A stretch of DNA of 64,000 nucleotides from Bog-532 sp963742875 (lineage in GTDB: Bacteria > Actinomycetota > Actinomycetes > Streptosporangiales > Streptosporangiaceae), in NCBI GenBank assembly GCA_963742875.1, contig CAVUNO010000017.1, forward strand, positions 496,001-560,000, in the 5' to 3' direction. Every line of letters begins with the position of its first letter. Positions within the stretch are counted from its first letter, which is position 1. Below are positions 63,455 through 64,000 of the stretch, one piece after another. The notes under the pieces were generated by a model, which saw only the letters and a program-made list of their open reading frames with translations, did not search any database and was not told the DNA's origin. The position numbers and the translations under genes were made by a program.

Positions 63455-64000
63455 CGGAGCACCCTGGAGCTGAAGGCGTCCCTCCGGCCGGGCAGGCCCA
63501 ACGGGATCTGCCGGCCGGGCGGAATATGGCGGCGGGGGACGCGAACGCGCCGCTGACAGCGCCGCTGCCGCGCAATGCCGGAAGCTGGGCAGCGAAAGTC
63601 GACCGGCTGACGGTGGCCGATGGTGGCTCTCGCGGAATCCAACGTGGACGGCCGGCGCCTCACCGGCCCGGTCCAGGGCTTCGGGAAGATGTGGAGAAAG
63701 ACGTATTGGATCGCGGTGAGCCCGAATATCTCAGCAGGGACCGTGATCGCCGAGTGGAAGGCGCACTTTGCCGAGTTCTGGCCGGAGGGGAATCGGTTCG
63801 AAGGTCCGCTCACCAGCCTCAGCCCCGGTGACGTGGCCCTGCTCGACGTGAGCGTCGGCGGCGGCGTAAGGCTGTCCACCGGGGTGTTCGTGCTCTATGC
63901 GGACGATGAGTCGTTCACCCTGATGACTCCGCAGGGCCACATGTTCGCGGGCTGGATCACGTTCTCGGCTGAGCGCGCCGACTATGCCAATGACCCGGAC
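63451..64000 (+). pseudogene. Conserved actinobacterial protein, frameshifted and cut by window end
   Basis: TTG at 63451 overlaps the STAS stop and opens MTEHPGAEGVPPAGQAQRDL... with KVDRLTVADGG before a frame change near 63625. The main part then reads VDGRRLTGPVQGFGKMWRKT, EWKAHFAEFWPEGNRFEGPL, GVFVLYADDESFTLMTPQGH and FAGWITFSAE up to the window edge. It is a family I have met as an uncharacterised actinobacterial protein without an assigned role. An ATG at 63620 could start a shorter intact form. The C-terminus is beyond the window. Confidence 0.6.

Overview
The window is high-GC DNA with the codon pattern and gene stock of a soil actinomycete: GTP-type PEP carboxykinase, WhiB7-like and LuxR/LAL regulators, SpoIIE-type phosphatase and STAS partners, DUF7144, DUF5661 and DUF1206 membrane or small proteins, and many Rossmann and alpha/beta-hydrolase enzymes. 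A Streptosporangiales-like genome is a reasonable guess, but nothing here fixes the genus. The most striking general property is decay. Roughly half of the recognisable genes are frameshifted, interrupted, truncated or fused at deletion scars. Mobile-element pieces (IS4-like, IS481, IS607, IS6-like, TnpB, group II intron RT, phage-type integrase and excisionase) sit at several of the breakpoints.

Region by region: 1-8280 is insertion-sequence territory: an IS4-like transposase running off the left edge, a complete IS481 element with inverted repeats, a broken two-gene nucleotidyltransferase module, and an IS607 element with serine recombinase TnpA and RNA-guided nuclease TnpB. 8281-13529 holds three tiny overlapping genes and then a defence-like island: a decayed DNA methyltransferase followed by intact nurA and herA. 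13584-24345 contains an IS6-like scar, pckG, a degraded LAL regulator, a few small and secreted proteins, a DUF4365 remnant and an integration scar (tRNA 3'-end-like sequence plus integrase C-terminus). 24838-30803 carries an aquaporin/PRC-barrel pair, an acetylating aldehyde dehydrogenase, DUF5661 and a frameshifted L-2-hydroxyglutarate oxidase.

30803-33931 has an excisionase-integrase fusion scar next to an intact two-gene operon: a small EACC1-like protein and a CHAT-domain caspase-like protease. 34358-39227 holds a SCO lipoprotein, a secreted beta-propeller and its partner, a VOC protein and a stand-alone double-lipoyl protein. 39865-44492 is an intact block of ATP-grasp ligase, APC permease and convergent C45 autoprocessing hydrolase. 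45187-55909 is again a graveyard, including a cellulase gene with a small internal inversion and a WhiB7-like gene with an in-frame amber codon. It is broken by an intact sugar porter and an intact semialdehyde dehydrogenase. 56107-61713 has intact epoxide hydrolase, AcuC-type deacetylase, an alanine-dehydrogenase/CEOS-like enzyme and a methyltransferase. The right edge has a SpoIIE phosphatase behind tandem repeats, joined by a deletion scar to a STAS protein.

The best candidates for a biological system are the (methyltransferase)-NurA-HerA island and the EACC1/CHAT pair. Second-tier candidates are the ATP-grasp/permease/C45 block and the double-lipoyl protein. All assignments come from reading motifs by eye; no database search was run.
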